Source: CAZCGA01 sp964498075 (GTDB lineage Bacteria; Desulfobacterota; Binatia; HRBIN30). From it: a DNA stretch of 31,828 nucleotides. A program made the translations under genes and the position numbers. The stretch lies in the NCBI GenBank assembly GCA_964498075.1, contig CAZCGA010000069.1:1-31828 (forward strand), read 5' to 3'. Under the pieces are notes generated by a model that had not been told where the DNA came from, did no database searches, and saw nothing but the letters and a program-made list of their open reading frames with translations. Of the stretch, positions 6,627 to 15,509 are shown in pieces (the stretch's first letter is position 1; every line of letters starts with the position of its first letter).

Positions 6627-7307
6627 CTACCTCTGGACGTACTCCGCGACGTGGTAGGCGGCGAGCTTGCCGATGAAGCGCGCCATGTCGTCGCGGATGA
6701 TCGCTTCGCCGGCAGCGGAGTCGAACATGCGTTCCTTGAGATCGTGTTCGCTGGCGAAGTGTAGCTCGGCGATGCCGTCCCAGTCCTCGCCGCTGTCAGA
6801 GAGGCGCTGGTCGACGACGTTGTTGACGTACTTGATCATGCCGGGATGATGATCGAGCGCCAGCGGCGCGTGACGGTGTAGCCAGTGATCGATAAACTCC
6901 GCGTGGGTCATGCCGTCGCGACGCCTGATGGGACAGATCAACTTCACTCCGGTGGAGCGCTTGCCGAGCGGCCCGGGCGTCTTCACCGACTTCTGAATGT
7001 GCTCCGTGGTCGCGTACGCGTCGGCCCGACCCATGAAGCCGGCTACGTCGCGCTGCACGGTCTCGCGCCCGGCGGGCGAGTCGTAGAGCCGGTCGCGGTA
7101 GTCCTGCAGGCGATCGAACGACAGCTCACCGATGCTGTCGAGCTCCTCCTGCCCGGCGCGCGTCAGCTCGACGACGTTGACGACGTACTTGCGCAGCGTC
7201 GGGTGATGCTTGAGTGCAATGGGCACATGTCCGCCGAGCAGCAGCTCCGCGTATCGCGCGTGCGTGATGTCCGGACGCCGCCGGCAGAGGAAGATCAGCT
7301 TGACCAT
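6627..7307 (-). CDS. tandem EthD-domain protein
   Basis: This is a 226-residue protein made of two similar halves. Residues 1-105 begin VKLIFLCRRRPDITHARYAELL and residues 120-226 begin VKLICPIRRRDGMTHAEFIDHW. Both contain the HxP-aLxHHP-y-V region and the AGxxxxRDxxxF end of the EthD family, which adopts the ferredoxin-like alpha/beta-barrel dimer fold. The duplication makes a covalent pseudo-dimer. EthD proteins accompany some oxidative degradation pathways but their chemistry is mostly unknown. The gene follows plsB by 23 bp and precedes the CARF activator by 14 bp, so read-through from plsB is possible. The SD (AGGATGG) is modest. Confidence 0.85.
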   Translation of the reverse strand: MVKLIFLCRRRPDITHARYAELLLGGHVPIALKHHPTLRKYVVNVVELTRAGQEELDSIGELSFDRLQDYRDRLYDSPAGRETVQRDVAGFMGRADAYATTEHIQKSVKTPGPLGKRSTGVKLICPIRRRDGMTHAEFIDHWLHRHAPLALDHHPGMIKYVNNVVDQRLSDSGEDWDGIAELHFASEHDLKERMFDSAAGEAIIRDDMARFIGKLAAYHVAEYVQR

Positions 7308-7330
7308 GCTGCCATCCTAATTCCGATCCG

Positions 7331-9727
7331 CTACGCAATCAGCCCCGCCAACCGACTCACGGCCAGCGCACCGATCGCATCGACGCGGCGGATGGCGTCG
7401 CGGATCTCGTCCGCGAAGACCCGCCGGCGTGCGGCGAGGTCAGGTGCGCCGGGGTCCAGCAGATTGCGGTTGCGCGCCAATCGCAACGCCGTTTCGAACA
7501 GCACCTTCGATACCGACTCGGTGCCGCGGATGCGGCGCTGCAAACGATACTGTTTGCCCCACGCCAGGCACCGCGACAGGAACGTCGCCTCGTCGAATGC
7601 CGCGCCCGGCGCCTGTTGCGTGAGAGCGTCGGCGACGACGCGATAGGCTTCGAGGAAGGGACGGAGCACGCGGTGCGCACTGAAGGGACGGATGCGACGC
7701 AGCAGCGCGTGAATCTCACCCGCACCGCCGGCGAGCCGTCCGGCCCACTGCGGATCGTGCAGTGCCATCTCCTGCTGCAGCTCGGCGCGAAAGACGTCCT
7801 TGTCGGCGAAGAAGAACTCGAACTTGAGCAGATCGCGCAACCGCAGGGCCGCGTCCCAGAACGCCGTGGTCGCGTCGCCGGCATCCGGCTCGGCGGCGCG
7901 CAGCAACGCCAGCTCCGCAATCGCACCGTTGACGAAGAAATGGATGATGGTGTTGCGATAGTAGGCGGCCGTCAGGTGCTGGTCCGGTCCAATGGCGTAG
8001 ACCGCCTCGGGACCTTCGGCGAAGCAGGAGACCACGCCGCTGTCCACCAGCGCGTCGAGGGCGCGGCGCACGCCGGCCGCGGTATCCAGATCCAGCTCGC
8101 CGGAGGTCGGCAGCTGCCGCCGCCGCACATAGTCGACCAGGTTGCGCAGCGCCGCGACGGTCTCGTCGACGGTGAGCGCACGGTCGAGTGTGCCGAGCAA
8201 CGCCATGGTCACCAGCGAGGTCGGCGTGATCGGGGTCGCCCGGTTGATCCGCACCGACACCTCGAAGGCGAGCTTCTGCAGCGCCACGCTCTGCTCATCG
8301 ACGTTCGGCTCAGCCCCGGGATCGGGCGCCCCGAGCGCCTGCGCCAGGGAGAGCGGCTCGCCGAACCGGATGTGGATGGTGCCGTAGCGCCGCCGCAAGC
8401 GCCGGACGACGCCCAGGAACCATCCGAAGCTCTCGCGCTGCTTGGCGGCGCCGCGTTGCTCGGCGACGTAATCGCCGACGTCCTGAATCTGGTCGTAGGC
8501 GATCGATACGGGGATGAGGAATACGTCTTCGCTCTTGCCGCGGCGGTAGGCGTCGACCACGTAGGCCAGCAGCCCGAAGCGCGGTGGCAGCAGCTTCCCC
8601 GAGCGCGAGCGCCCGCCCTCGACGTACCATTCGAGCGAGAAGCGCTTCTCGATCAAGTAGTCGACGTACTGCCGCAGCACGAACTTGTAGACGGCGTTGT
8701 CCTTGAAGGTGCGGCGGATGAAGAACACGCCGCTGCGGCGCATCAGCGGACCCATCGGGAAGAAGTTCATGTTGATGCCGCCGGCGGTGTGGTTCGGCGG
8801 ATGGCCCTGCTCGTGCAGCGCGTACTGCAACACGAGATGATCCAGGTTCGACTTGTGCGACGGCAGGAAGACCACCGGATAGCGCTGCCCGAGTGCGGCG
8901 ATCGACTCCAATTGCTCGCGGTCGTAGTGCAGGGCTTCACCGTAGCCCTGCGTGTACATGTAATGGATCAGGTGCGCGACCAGGTCGATGACGTAGGGGC
9001 TGTGGCTGGCGGCGATCTCGCGCAGGTAGCGCGCCGCGGCGCGCGCTACGCTGCTTTCGTCGCGACCCAGCTCGCGCGCCAGCCGCGCGATGCCGCCGCG
9101 GCAGGCGGGTCGGGCGAGGATATCCTCGTGCACCAGACGCGGCACCTTGTAGCGCGCGCCGCGCAGGCGTCGTTCGGCCCGTTCGAGCGCCAGCGCCGCT
9201 TGCCGGGCGACGAACTCGGGCAGCCCGGTGGTCTGGCCGACGTCGGTACCGCCGGCGCGCCGCCAGCGCTCGCGCAGCTCGGAGAGCGGTGCCGGCTCAC
9301 CCGCCACGATGCAGCAGCGGTCCGGATGGCGGCGCAGCACCCACGTCTGGCGCACGCGCCCCGGATCGCGTGGATCGCCGAAGGTGAGCAGGTCGGAGAG
9401 GCGCACGGCGCGTTGGCCGTCGCGCTGCCCCGGCTGCCACGCCACGCGCAGCGGCGCCAGCAGCGGATCGTCGTCCGTGGCGAGACATGCTTCGAGCCGC
9501 GGATCGAGGCGCGCGTGCCGCCGGTTGCGTGACGGCGGGATCGTGATCCGTTCGAATCCGGCCGGACCGACAGCGTCCGGACGGCGGCGGTCAATCCACT
9601 CCTCCAGCAGTCGCCGCTCCAGTGCGCTTGCCGCGTCGAGCAGGAAGACCACGCGCCGTCCGTCGACCGCCGGCCACGTCGGCTCGTTCTCCACGGCAGG
9701 TTGAGGGTCCGGCACGGGAATCCTCAT
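7331..9727 (-). CDS. plsB: glycerol-3-phosphate 1-O-acyltransferase (PlsB family)
   Basis: The enzyme acylates sn-glycerol 3-phosphate at position 1 at the inner membrane, the first step of phospholipid synthesis. At 798 residues it has the usual PlsB length. The acyltransferase motifs are in order: HKSNLD (HX4D, about 291-296), GVFFIRR (about 333), EGGRSRSGK (about 370-378) and VFLIPVSIAYD (about 402). The long C-terminal helical region is typical. The N-terminal about 160 residues are variable. It is divergent from the HAD-PlsC gene, which performs the next acylation, across a 96-bp gap. No clear Shine-Dalgarno precedes the ATG at 9727, so the exact start is less certain. Confidence 0.93.
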   Translation of the reverse strand: MRIPVPDPQPAVENEPTWPAVDGRRVVFLLDAASALERRLLEEWIDRRRPDAVGPAGFERITIPPSRNRRHARLDPRLEACLATDDDPLLAPLRVAWQPGQRDGQRAVRLSDLLTFGDPRDPGRVRQTWVLRRHPDRCCIVAGEPAPLSELRERWRRAGGTDVGQTTGLPEFVARQAALALERAERRLRGARYKVPRLVHEDILARPACRGGIARLARELGRDESSVARAAARYLREIAASHSPYVIDLVAHLIHYMYTQGYGEALHYDREQLESIAALGQRYPVVFLPSHKSNLDHLVLQYALHEQGHPPNHTAGGINMNFFPMGPLMRRSGVFFIRRTFKDNAVYKFVLRQYVDYLIEKRFSLEWYVEGGRSRSGKLLPPRFGLLAYVVDAYRRGKSEDVFLIPVSIAYDQIQDVGDYVAEQRGAAKQRESFGWFLGVVRRLRRRYGTIHIRFGEPLSLAQALGAPDPGAEPNVDEQSVALQKLAFEVSVRINRATPITPTSLVTMALLGTLDRALTVDETVAALRNLVDYVRRRQLPTSGELDLDTAAGVRRALDALVDSGVVSCFAEGPEAVYAIGPDQHLTAAYYRNTIIHFFVNGAIAELALLRAAEPDAGDATTAFWDAALRLRDLLKFEFFFADKDVFRAELQQEMALHDPQWAGRLAGGAGEIHALLRRIRPFSAHRVLRPFLEAYRVVADALTQQAPGAAFDEATFLSRCLAWGKQYRLQRRIRGTESVSKVLFETALRLARNRNLLDPGAPDLAARRRVFADEIRDAIRRVDAIGALAVSRLAGLIA

Positions 9728-9823
9728 AGCGCGCTCAGGCCGCGGAGCGCAAAAGGAGACGTAAGCGGAGATGATGCCCTCACTTTACCGTGACTGCCGA
9801 AAGCTGATAGCTGAACGCTACGC
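9728..9823. promoter_or_regulatory. divergent intergenic region plsB / HAD-plsC
   Basis: These 96 bp must hold the promoters for both phospholipid acyltransferase genes. No convincing -35/-10 pair is visible. A tandem heptad AGCTGAT-AGCTGA(A) lies at 9802-9815, a few bases before the plus-strand start codon, where a Shine-Dalgarno would be expected. Confidence 0.4.
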
Positions 9824-11245
9824 ATGTCGGTGCACTCCCACCTCACGCGCGAGATCGACGCCGGGCCCGCCGGGCCGCACGTCGGCGCCTGCTTCGATGT
9901 CGACCGAACCCTGATCGCCGGTTTTTCCGCGGCGCAGTTCCTCACCGATGCGTTGCGCAGCGGCCTCATGAGCCCCGGCGACCTAGCGGAGGCGCTGCTG
10001 ACCGCGACGCGCTTTCAGCTGGGGCAGATCGGCTTCTCGGGCTTCGTCGCCGGCACCGCCGGAATGCTGCGCGGCCGGCCGGAGGACGAGTTCGCTGCAA
10101 TGGGGGAGCGCATCTTCACCGAACGGCTGGCCGCCGAGATCTATCCCGAGTCGCGGGCCTTGGTGGATGCACACCGGCGCAAGGGCCACACACTCGCCAT
10201 CGTCTCCGCCGCGACGCGCTACCAGATCGAGCCCCTGGCGCGCGACCTTGGCATCGCCGAGGTCCTATGCACGCGGCTGCAGGTGCACAAGGGCCGCTTC
10301 ACCGGCCGGCTGCTGCGGCCCACCTGCTACGGCGAAGGGAAAGCGCGCGCCGTCCGCCAGCTCGCCGCGGCGCGCGGACTCGACTTGTCGCAGAGCTACT
10401 TCTACACCGACAGCGACGAGGATCTCCCACTGCTCGACCTCATCGGCAACCCACGCCCGACCAACCCGAACCGGCGCTTGGCGGAGATCGCGGTGAAACG
10501 CGGCTGGCCACAGCGGCGGTTCACGAGCCGCGGCACGCCCGGCGTGGCGGCGATTCTGCGCACCTCGCTGGCGCTGGGCAGCCTCGTGCCGTCCTTCCTC
10601 CTGGGCTTGCCGGCGGCGGCATTGGGGGCCGGCTGGCGCCGGACGGTCAACATCGCCACGACGACCTGGGGTGAGGTGGGGACGGCGCTGGCAGGCATCG
10701 ATCTGCAGGTCACCGGCGAGCAGCACCTGTGGTCGCACCGCCCCGCCGTCTTCATCTTCAATCATCAGAGCGGCATCGACGTGCTGCTCCTGTGCAAGCT
10801 GCTGCGGCGCGACATGGTGGGCATCGCCAAGCAGGAGATGCGACGCAACCCGATCTTCGGTCCCGCCTTTGCGCTGGCCGGCACCGTCTTCATCGATCGC
10901 TTCAACCGCGAGAAGGCAATCCAGGCGATGGAGCCGGCGGTGGACGCGTTGCGCCAAGGTCTGTCGATCGCCATCGCCCCGGAGGGCACCCGCAGCCCCA
11001 CACCTCGCCTCGGGCGGTTCAAGAAGGGCGCCTTTCACTTGGCCATGGCGGCGCGGGTGCCGATCGTCCCCATCGTGTTTCGCAACGCCCTCGACGCGCT
11101 GCCCAAGCACGCAATCGTTGTCCGGCCGGCGACCGTGGAAGTCGTCGTGCAGCCCCCGATCTCCACCAAGCGCTGGACCGCGGAACGGCTCGATGACGAG
11201 ATCGCTGCCATCCACCGCCGCTATGAGGAGACGCTCGACCTGTGA
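9824..11245 (+). CDS. HAD-IB phosphatase / 1-acyl-glycerol-3-phosphate acyltransferase fusion
   Basis: This is a two-domain protein of 473 residues. Residues about 20-225 are a HAD-IB hydrolase with FDVDRTLI (nucleophile Asp, motif I), SAATRYQ (motif II) and DSDEDLPLLDLIG (motif IV). After a hydrophobic stretch (about 240-270), residues about 295-460 are a PlsC-type acyltransferase with HQSGID (HX4D, 314-319), GTVFIDR (about 353) and EGTRSPTPRLGRFKKGAF (about 387). The acyltransferase converts lysophosphatidate to phosphatidate. The HAD part may dephosphorylate a lipid or phospho-amino-acid-like substrate, but its role in such fusions is not settled. Pairing with a divergent plsB suggests a phosphatidate-synthesis module. 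Confidence 0.9.
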   Translation: MSVHSHLTREIDAGPAGPHVGACFDVDRTLIAGFSAAQFLTDALRSGLMSPGDLAEALLTATRFQLGQIGFSGFVAGTAGMLRGRPEDEFAAMGERIFTERLAAEIYPESRALVDAHRRKGHTLAIVSAATRYQIEPLARDLGIAEVLCTRLQVHKGRFTGRLLRPTCYGEGKARAVRQLAAARGLDLSQSYFYTDSDEDLPLLDLIGNPRPTNPNRRLAEIAVKRGWPQRRFTSRGTPGVAAILRTSLALGSLVPSFLLGLPAAALGAGWRRTVNIATTTWGEVGTALAGIDLQVTGEQHLWSHRPAVFIFNHQSGIDVLLLCKLLRRDMVGIAKQEMRRNPIFGPAFALAGTVFIDRFNREKAIQAMEPAVDALRQGLSIAIAPEGTRSPTPRLGRFKKGAFHLAMAARVPIVPIVFRNALDALPKHAIVVRPATVEVVVQPPISTKRWTAERLDDEIAAIHRRYEETLDL

Positions 11246-11251
11246 GTGCGG

Positions 11252-11276
11252 ACACGCTGCGGGCGTAGCGCAGTGT
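11252..11276. terminator. hairpin between convergent genes
   Basis: ACACGCTGCG and CGCAGTGT pair with one bulged base around a 7-base loop in the 39-bp gap between two convergent genes. No T tract is present on either side, so it is at best a weak or factor-assisted bidirectional terminator. Confidence 0.5.
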
Positions 11277-11284
11277 GCAACGAG

Positions 11285-12169
11285 TCACGGGAGATGCTTC
11301 AGGTACTCGATGATGGCGTGCGCCTGGGCCGCACTCAGGACGTGGCGGTAGTGCGGCATAGCGGGCTTTTCTTCCGCCACCATGTGCCACACCGAGGAGC
11401 GCAGCTGCTCGGGATCACGCCGGGCGAAGTAGGCGCGGTCGAAAACGACCGTCGGCCGCTGAATCGCTTCCGCCAAGCTGCCGCTGCCGCGCCCGTCGTC
11501 CCCGTGGCAGCTGGCGCAGTAGCGTGAGTACAACTCGAACCCCGGCGACAGCAGGTGCACGAAGGTGAGGAGCGCTTGTGCCTCGTCCCGCCCGACGCGC
11601 GGCACCAACGCCGGCATGCCTTTGCGTCCGTGACGGACGAGAACGATCATCTCCTTGTCGCTGACTGACTGCTGCAGCGCCGCATCGGTGAGATCGCGTG
11701 GCGCACGCACGCCGGGCGGGAGCGTGGGGCCGGGGCGCCCGTACAGCCCATGGCAGAGGACGCAGCGGTCCAAGTAGATCTCCTGGCCAGTCTCCGCCCG
11801 GCGCCAGTTGATCGATGGTAACCGCTTGAGATGAGTGACCAGCTCCTCCACCTCGCTGGCGCGGGCGCGCAACGCCGGCAGGTCGAGAGCGAGCTCGAGT
11901 GGCCGCCCGTCGCGCACCCGACGCACCAGATCCTCGGTCCGATACTTTGACAGGAACCCCTCCCGCAGGTTGCGCGGCGGAGCGGCGAAGATCGCGGCGT
12001 CGGGACCGTCCCCTTTCGCGTCGAGACCGTGACAGGAAGCGCAATACTCCCGGTACAGGCGGCCACCGTTCGATCGAACCGCAGCCGGCGTCGGAGCAGC
12101 CGGCGCGCCGCCTGCACCGGCAAGGAGGATCACGGCGGCAAGCAGCGCCGCGCACCGTCTCGGTTTCAT
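11285..12169 (-). CDS. exported triheme c-type cytochrome
   Basis: The 294-residue protein starts at the ATG at 12169, preceded by AGGAG at good distance. An upstream extension to 12271 lacks signal-peptide character and overlaps rsmI. Residues 1-25 are a signal peptide (Arg-rich start, LLAAVILLAGAGG, APAA). Three CxxCH heme sites follow, at about 43 (CASCH), 136 (CVLCH) and 218 (CASCH), each in a cytochrome-c-like unit with nearby Gly-rich loops. It is probably a periplasmic electron carrier, or a subunit feeding an oxidase or dehydrogenase. No partner enzyme is encoded nearby. It begins 13 bp after rsmI and is likely co-transcribed with it. Confidence 0.88.
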   Translation of the reverse strand: MKPRRCAALLAAVILLAGAGGAPAAPTPAAVRSNGGRLYREYCASCHGLDAKGDGPDAAIFAAPPRNLREGFLSKYRTEDLVRRVRDGRPLELALDLPALRARASEVEELVTHLKRLPSINWRRAETGQEIYLDRCVLCHGLYGRPGPTLPPGVRAPRDLTDAALQQSVSDKEMIVLVRHGRKGMPALVPRVGRDEAQALLTFVHLLSPGFELYSRYCASCHGDDGRGSGSLAEAIQRPTVVFDRAYFARRDPEQLRSSVWHMVAEEKPAMPHYRHVLSAAQAHAIIEYLKHLP

Positions 12170-12182
12170 GACTTCTCCTCGC

Positions 12183-13034
12183 TCACGACCGCTCGCCTTC
12201 ACCCAGGGCGAGGCCAGCTTGATAGACCGCGCGGCGTGACAGGCCGCGTTCGCGTGACAACGTCCGCGCAATTTCCTTCAGACTCATCCCTTCGCCGCGT
12301 CGGCGCTCGATCGCCGTGTTCAAGTCGTCCGGCTGAGCCACGTCGGCTGCCCTGGCTTCCCTGCCGGCGATCAATAGGGTCACCTCGCCTCGGAGCGAAC
12401 GGTCGGCGAGCTGCTGGACCACCTCACCGACCGCGCCGCGAACGATCTCTTCGAACATCTTCGTCAGCTCGCGCACCACCACGATCTGCCGGTCGCCCAA
12501 CGTGGCGCGCAGGTCGTCGAGACAGGCGGGCACTCGCCGCGCCGCCTCGTACACGACCACGGTGCGCGGCTCACTCGCCAGCGCCGCGAAGAACTTGCGG
12601 CGGGCGGCGGGTCGCGCCGGGACGAACCCTTCGAACGTAAAGCGATCCGTCGGCAGACCGGCGACGCTCAACGCGGCGGCGACGGCCGACGCCCCGGGAA
12701 TCGCCTCGACGCGGACGCCGGCGGCGATCGCCGCACGCACCAGGTGGTACCCCGGATCGGCGATGCACGGCGTACCGGCGTCGGAGATCAACGCGATCCG
12801 CTTGCCGTGCTTCAGCCCCTCGATCAGCCGTGGCGCCTTGTGCCGCTCGATCTGGTCGTAGTAGCTGGTCAGCGGTGTGCCGATGCCGTAGTGCGCCAGC
12901 AGCTTGCGGCTGTGGCGCGTATCCTCCGCCGCAATGAGATCCACCTCCTTGAGCACGCGCAGGGCGCGCAGCGTGATGTCCTCCAGATTCCCGAGCGGCG
13001 TCGCGACGACGTACAGCGTCCCGGCCTTCGTCAT
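12183..13034 (-). CDS. rsmI: 16S rRNA (cytidine1402-2'-O)-methyltransferase
   Basis: RsmI methylates the 2'-hydroxyl of C1402 in 16S rRNA using SAM. The protein shows the tetrapyrrole-methylase fold signatures: TLYVVATPLGNLEDIT at the start, AAEDTRHSRKLLAHYGI (about 36), ALISDAGTPCIADPG (about 80), PGASAVAAALSVAGLP (about 113) and FEGFVPARPAARRK (about 133). It has 283 residues from the ATG at 13034. The longer frame to 13226 adds only non-homologous residues. The C-terminal about 50 residues form the helical S4-like extension common in the family. It lies 64 bp after the mechanosensitive channel gene. Confidence 0.95.
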   Translation of the reverse strand: MTKAGTLYVVATPLGNLEDITLRALRVLKEVDLIAAEDTRHSRKLLAHYGIGTPLTSYYDQIERHKAPRLIEGLKHGKRIALISDAGTPCIADPGYHLVRAAIAAGVRVEAIPGASAVAAALSVAGLPTDRFTFEGFVPARPAARRKFFAALASEPRTVVVYEAARRVPACLDDLRATLGDRQIVVVRELTKMFEEIVRGAVGEVVQQLADRSLRGEVTLLIAGREARAADVAQPDDLNTAIERRRGEGMSLKEIARTLSRERGLSRRAVYQAGLALGEGERS

Positions 13035-13098
13035 GCCAGGATCTCGTTTCTCGCACTCAGCCCCTCCATCGCCACGGTGTCGAGCCTTGCCGGGACGA

Positions 13099-14607
13099 TC
13101 ACAGCCCGAAGAAGATTCGGATGCGATCGCGCAGGTTGTGGGCGTGTTGCGCGGCGAGCGCTTCGCTGCCGAGGGATTCCAAGGACCGCCGGTGCTCCTG
13201 CTGGGCGACTTGGCGGCCCGTCGCAATCTTGCTCAACGGTTCGAGGATGGCGGGATCGGCGCTGATGATCTCCTTGAACGCCGCCCGATCCACTACCAGG
13301 ACCGACAGGTCCGATGCGGCACGCACCGTCGCGCTGCGCGGGTCGCCGGCCAGCAGCGACATCTCGCCGAAGAAATCGCCCGCATTCAGCTGGCCGAGGG
13401 CCCGCATGCCGCCATCGTGGCCGAGCATGACCTCCGCACTGCCTTGCTCGATGACGTAGAACGAATCCCCCGGTTCACCCTCGCGGACCACCACCTCGCC
13501 CTTTCCGAACGTATGTCGATGAACTTGGCGGACGAGCTGCGCCAACGCTGCGTCACTCAACGGCGCCAGCAACGAGACAGCGCGCAGCGTTGCCACCGGA
13601 TCCACCTCGCGTGCGGAGACCATGGTCGGCGCGCTGCTGTAGACGAACACGTCGCGCGCAGGGAACGGCATGCGGACGTTGGCCCGCCGCAGCGCGTACC
13701 AAGTGTTGGTCAGGATGCGGCTGCGGATGGTTTCCAGCGCACGAAAGTCCTCGATCCAGTACCGAATTGCGTAGCCGATACTGCTCTCGCGGTAGCACTC
13801 CAGCCGCACGTCGGCGCGCGGTGTCGCCTCCACGTCCGGGTCGGTTTCCAGCACGCCCATCACGACCTCCTTCACGAGGTTCGGTGGCGCTTCGTATGCG
13901 GCATCGAATCGCAGCGTGTCGCCGTAGAGCGGATCGGGACGCGAGTAGTTCACCACCGCTTCCTTCGACAACATCGCGTTGGGCAAGGTCACCAGCTCGT
14001 TGACCCGCGTCCGCAGGCGCGTCGTGCGCCACCCCGTCTGTTCAACGGTGCCTTCGAAGGTGCCGACACGTACCCAATCGCCCGGGCTGAACGGCTGCTC
14101 CAGCTCGAGCACCAGGCCGCTGAACAAGTTGCCGAGGACATCCTGCAGTGCCAGACCGACGATGACGGTCAGTACCGCCGAGGTGGTGATGAGCGAGGCC
14201 AAGTTGATATCGAGCGTCGAGCGCAGCACCACGACGATGACCAGGAAGTAGGCGATGACACTGGCGACGTCGCGGAAGATCAATGAGACCGCGGCGCCCC
14301 CTCGCTGGCTGAGGTAGAAGTCGATGAACAGCGTCAGCGCCGCTTGCACGACGCCGATTGCCAGGGCCCCGAAGCAGGCGGCATCGAAGTACGGCGCCGC
14401 CGCGGTGAGCTCCGCCAGGCGAAGGCCGGTGGCGACCGCGCCGGACAACAGACCGATCGCGACCAGGGTAAACGCCGGGTCGAATCGCCGGCCCATCCGG
14501 CTGCGGTGTGCCAGCTGGCGCAGCCCGAGGGTCAGCAGCGCCAGGGCGACGAGGATGATGTCGCCCAGGACGGGATGCTGACGCAGTTCATGCCACCAGG
14601 TCATCAT
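13099..14607 (-). CDS. MscS-type mechanosensitive channel with C-terminal cyclic-nucleotide-binding domain
   Basis: The product has 502 residues from the double ATG at 14607. It has about four to five hydrophobic segments in the first 190 residues. The MscS pore and beta domain follow, with LASLITTSAVLTVIVGLALQ, DVLGNLFSGLVLELEQPFSPGD and a GTVEQTGWRTTRLRT segment. Residues about 365-480 are a CRP-type cyclic-nucleotide-binding domain (FGKGEVVVREGEPGDSFYVI, GDFFGEMSLLAGDPRSATVRA). The phosphate-binding cassette GEMSLL..PRSAT looks intact, so cyclic-nucleotide gating or modulation is plausible, as in bacterial bCNG channels. It lies 32 bp after nadE and probably shares its transcript. Confidence 0.92.
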   Translation of the reverse strand: MMTWWHELRQHPVLGDIILVALALLTLGLRQLAHRSRMGRRFDPAFTLVAIGLLSGAVATGLRLAELTAAAPYFDAACFGALAIGVVQAALTLFIDFYLSQRGGAAVSLIFRDVASVIAYFLVIVVVLRSTLDINLASLITTSAVLTVIVGLALQDVLGNLFSGLVLELEQPFSPGDWVRVGTFEGTVEQTGWRTTRLRTRVNELVTLPNAMLSKEAVVNYSRPDPLYGDTLRFDAAYEAPPNLVKEVVMGVLETDPDVEATPRADVRLECYRESSIGYAIRYWIEDFRALETIRSRILTNTWYALRRANVRMPFPARDVFVYSSAPTMVSAREVDPVATLRAVSLLAPLSDAALAQLVRQVHRHTFGKGEVVVREGEPGDSFYVIEQGSAEVMLGHDGGMRALGQLNAGDFFGEMSLLAGDPRSATVRAASDLSVLVVDRAAFKEIISADPAILEPLSKIATGRQVAQQEHRRSLESLGSEALAAQHAHNLRDRIRIFFGL

Positions 14608-14639
14608 CGCGGAGCCGCGCTTTCCGTGGGCAGCAGCAC

Positions 14640-15509
14640 CTACCGCCCCCAGTCGCGGGCGTAGCGGAAATCGCGGTCGATGGTGCGGTTCGAGATCTTG
14701 GCGATCACCGGCAGGCGGCGCTTGAACTGCGAGTTGCGCACCATGTCGGTGACGCGTCGTACGAACGACTCGGAAAACCCGGCGGCGTACAGCTCGGCGC
14801 GCGAGTAGCGCAGATCGACCATCAGATAGAGCAACGCGTCCACTTCGCGGTAGCCGAAGCCCAACTCCGCCTCGTCGGTCTGCCCGGTCCACAGATCCGC
14901 CGACGGTTGCTTGTGGACGATCGCCTCCGGCACGTCGATCTCTGCGGCCAGCGCCCACACCTGCGTCTTGTACAAGTCGCCGAGCGGATTCACTGCCGAC
15001 GCCATGTCGCCGTACAGCGTGCCGTAGCCGAGCAGCAGCTCGGTCTTGTTGCTGGTGCCCAGCACCAGCGCCTTCCAGCGCGCCGAATGATCGTAGAGAA
15101 TCGTCATGCGTTCGCGCGCCATCTTGTTGCCCCGGCGCATGTTGTCGGCATCGGGAAAGCGCGCGAAGTAGGCGTCGATCTGCGGCGTGATCTCGACCTG
15201 CAACGCCGCGATGCCGGTGCGTGCGATCACCGCATCGGCGTGCTGCAGGCTCTCCGGGCTCGAGGTCCGATACGGCATCTTGATCGCCAGCACATTGGCG
15301 GGGCCGAGCGCCTGCGCGGCCAGCATGGCGCTGACCGCGGAGTCGACGCCCCCGGAGAGCCCGACGACGACGCGTTCGACACCAACCTTGCGGACCTCGT
15401 TGGCGATGAACGCCGTCACGATGCGGCGGACGAGTGGGGGATTGGTCGGGATGGTGGGACGCGGAGCGTGTCCCACGGCATTGACCAGCGGCTGCGCAGC
15501 GGCTTTCAT
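14640..15509 (-). CDS. nadE: NAD+ synthase, synthetase subunit/domain
   Basis: It adenylates nicotinate adenine dinucleotide and amidates it to NAD+. The PP-loop SGGVDS is at about 52-57. Other conserved segments are YRTSSPESLQHA, GTSNKTELLLGYGTLYGD, NPLGDLYKTQVW, IVHKQPSADLW.GQTDE and FKRRLPVIAKIS. The glutaminase domain that normally precedes this domain in the glutamine-dependent enzyme is here a separate ORF directly upstream. The stop of that ORF and this ATG abut (TGAATG), which implies translational coupling and probably a two-subunit glutamine-dependent enzyme. The 289-residue length fits a synthetase domain alone. Confidence 0.95.
   Translation of the reverse strand: MKAAAQPLVNAVGHAPRPTIPTNPPLVRRIVTAFIANEVRKVGVERVVVGLSGGVDSAVSAMLAAQALGPANVLAIKMPYRTSSPESLQHADAVIARTGIAALQVEITPQIDAYFARFPDADNMRRGNKMARERMTILYDHSARWKALVLGTSNKTELLLGYGTLYGDMASAVNPLGDLYKTQVWALAAEIDVPEAIVHKQPSADLWTGQTDEAELGFGYREVDALLYLMVDLRYSRAELYAAGFSESFVRRVTDMVRNSQFKRRLPVIAKISNRTIDRDFRYARDWGR

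Noticed and set aside
7616..9532. 638-codon plus-strand open frame
   Set aside because: It is the antisense shadow of plsB. The protein is Arg/Val/Gly-rich without motifs, while the minus strand has all acyltransferase motifs.
12904..14286. 460-codon plus-strand open frame
   Set aside because: It is antisense to rsmI and the MscS-type channel gene, with no domain visible.
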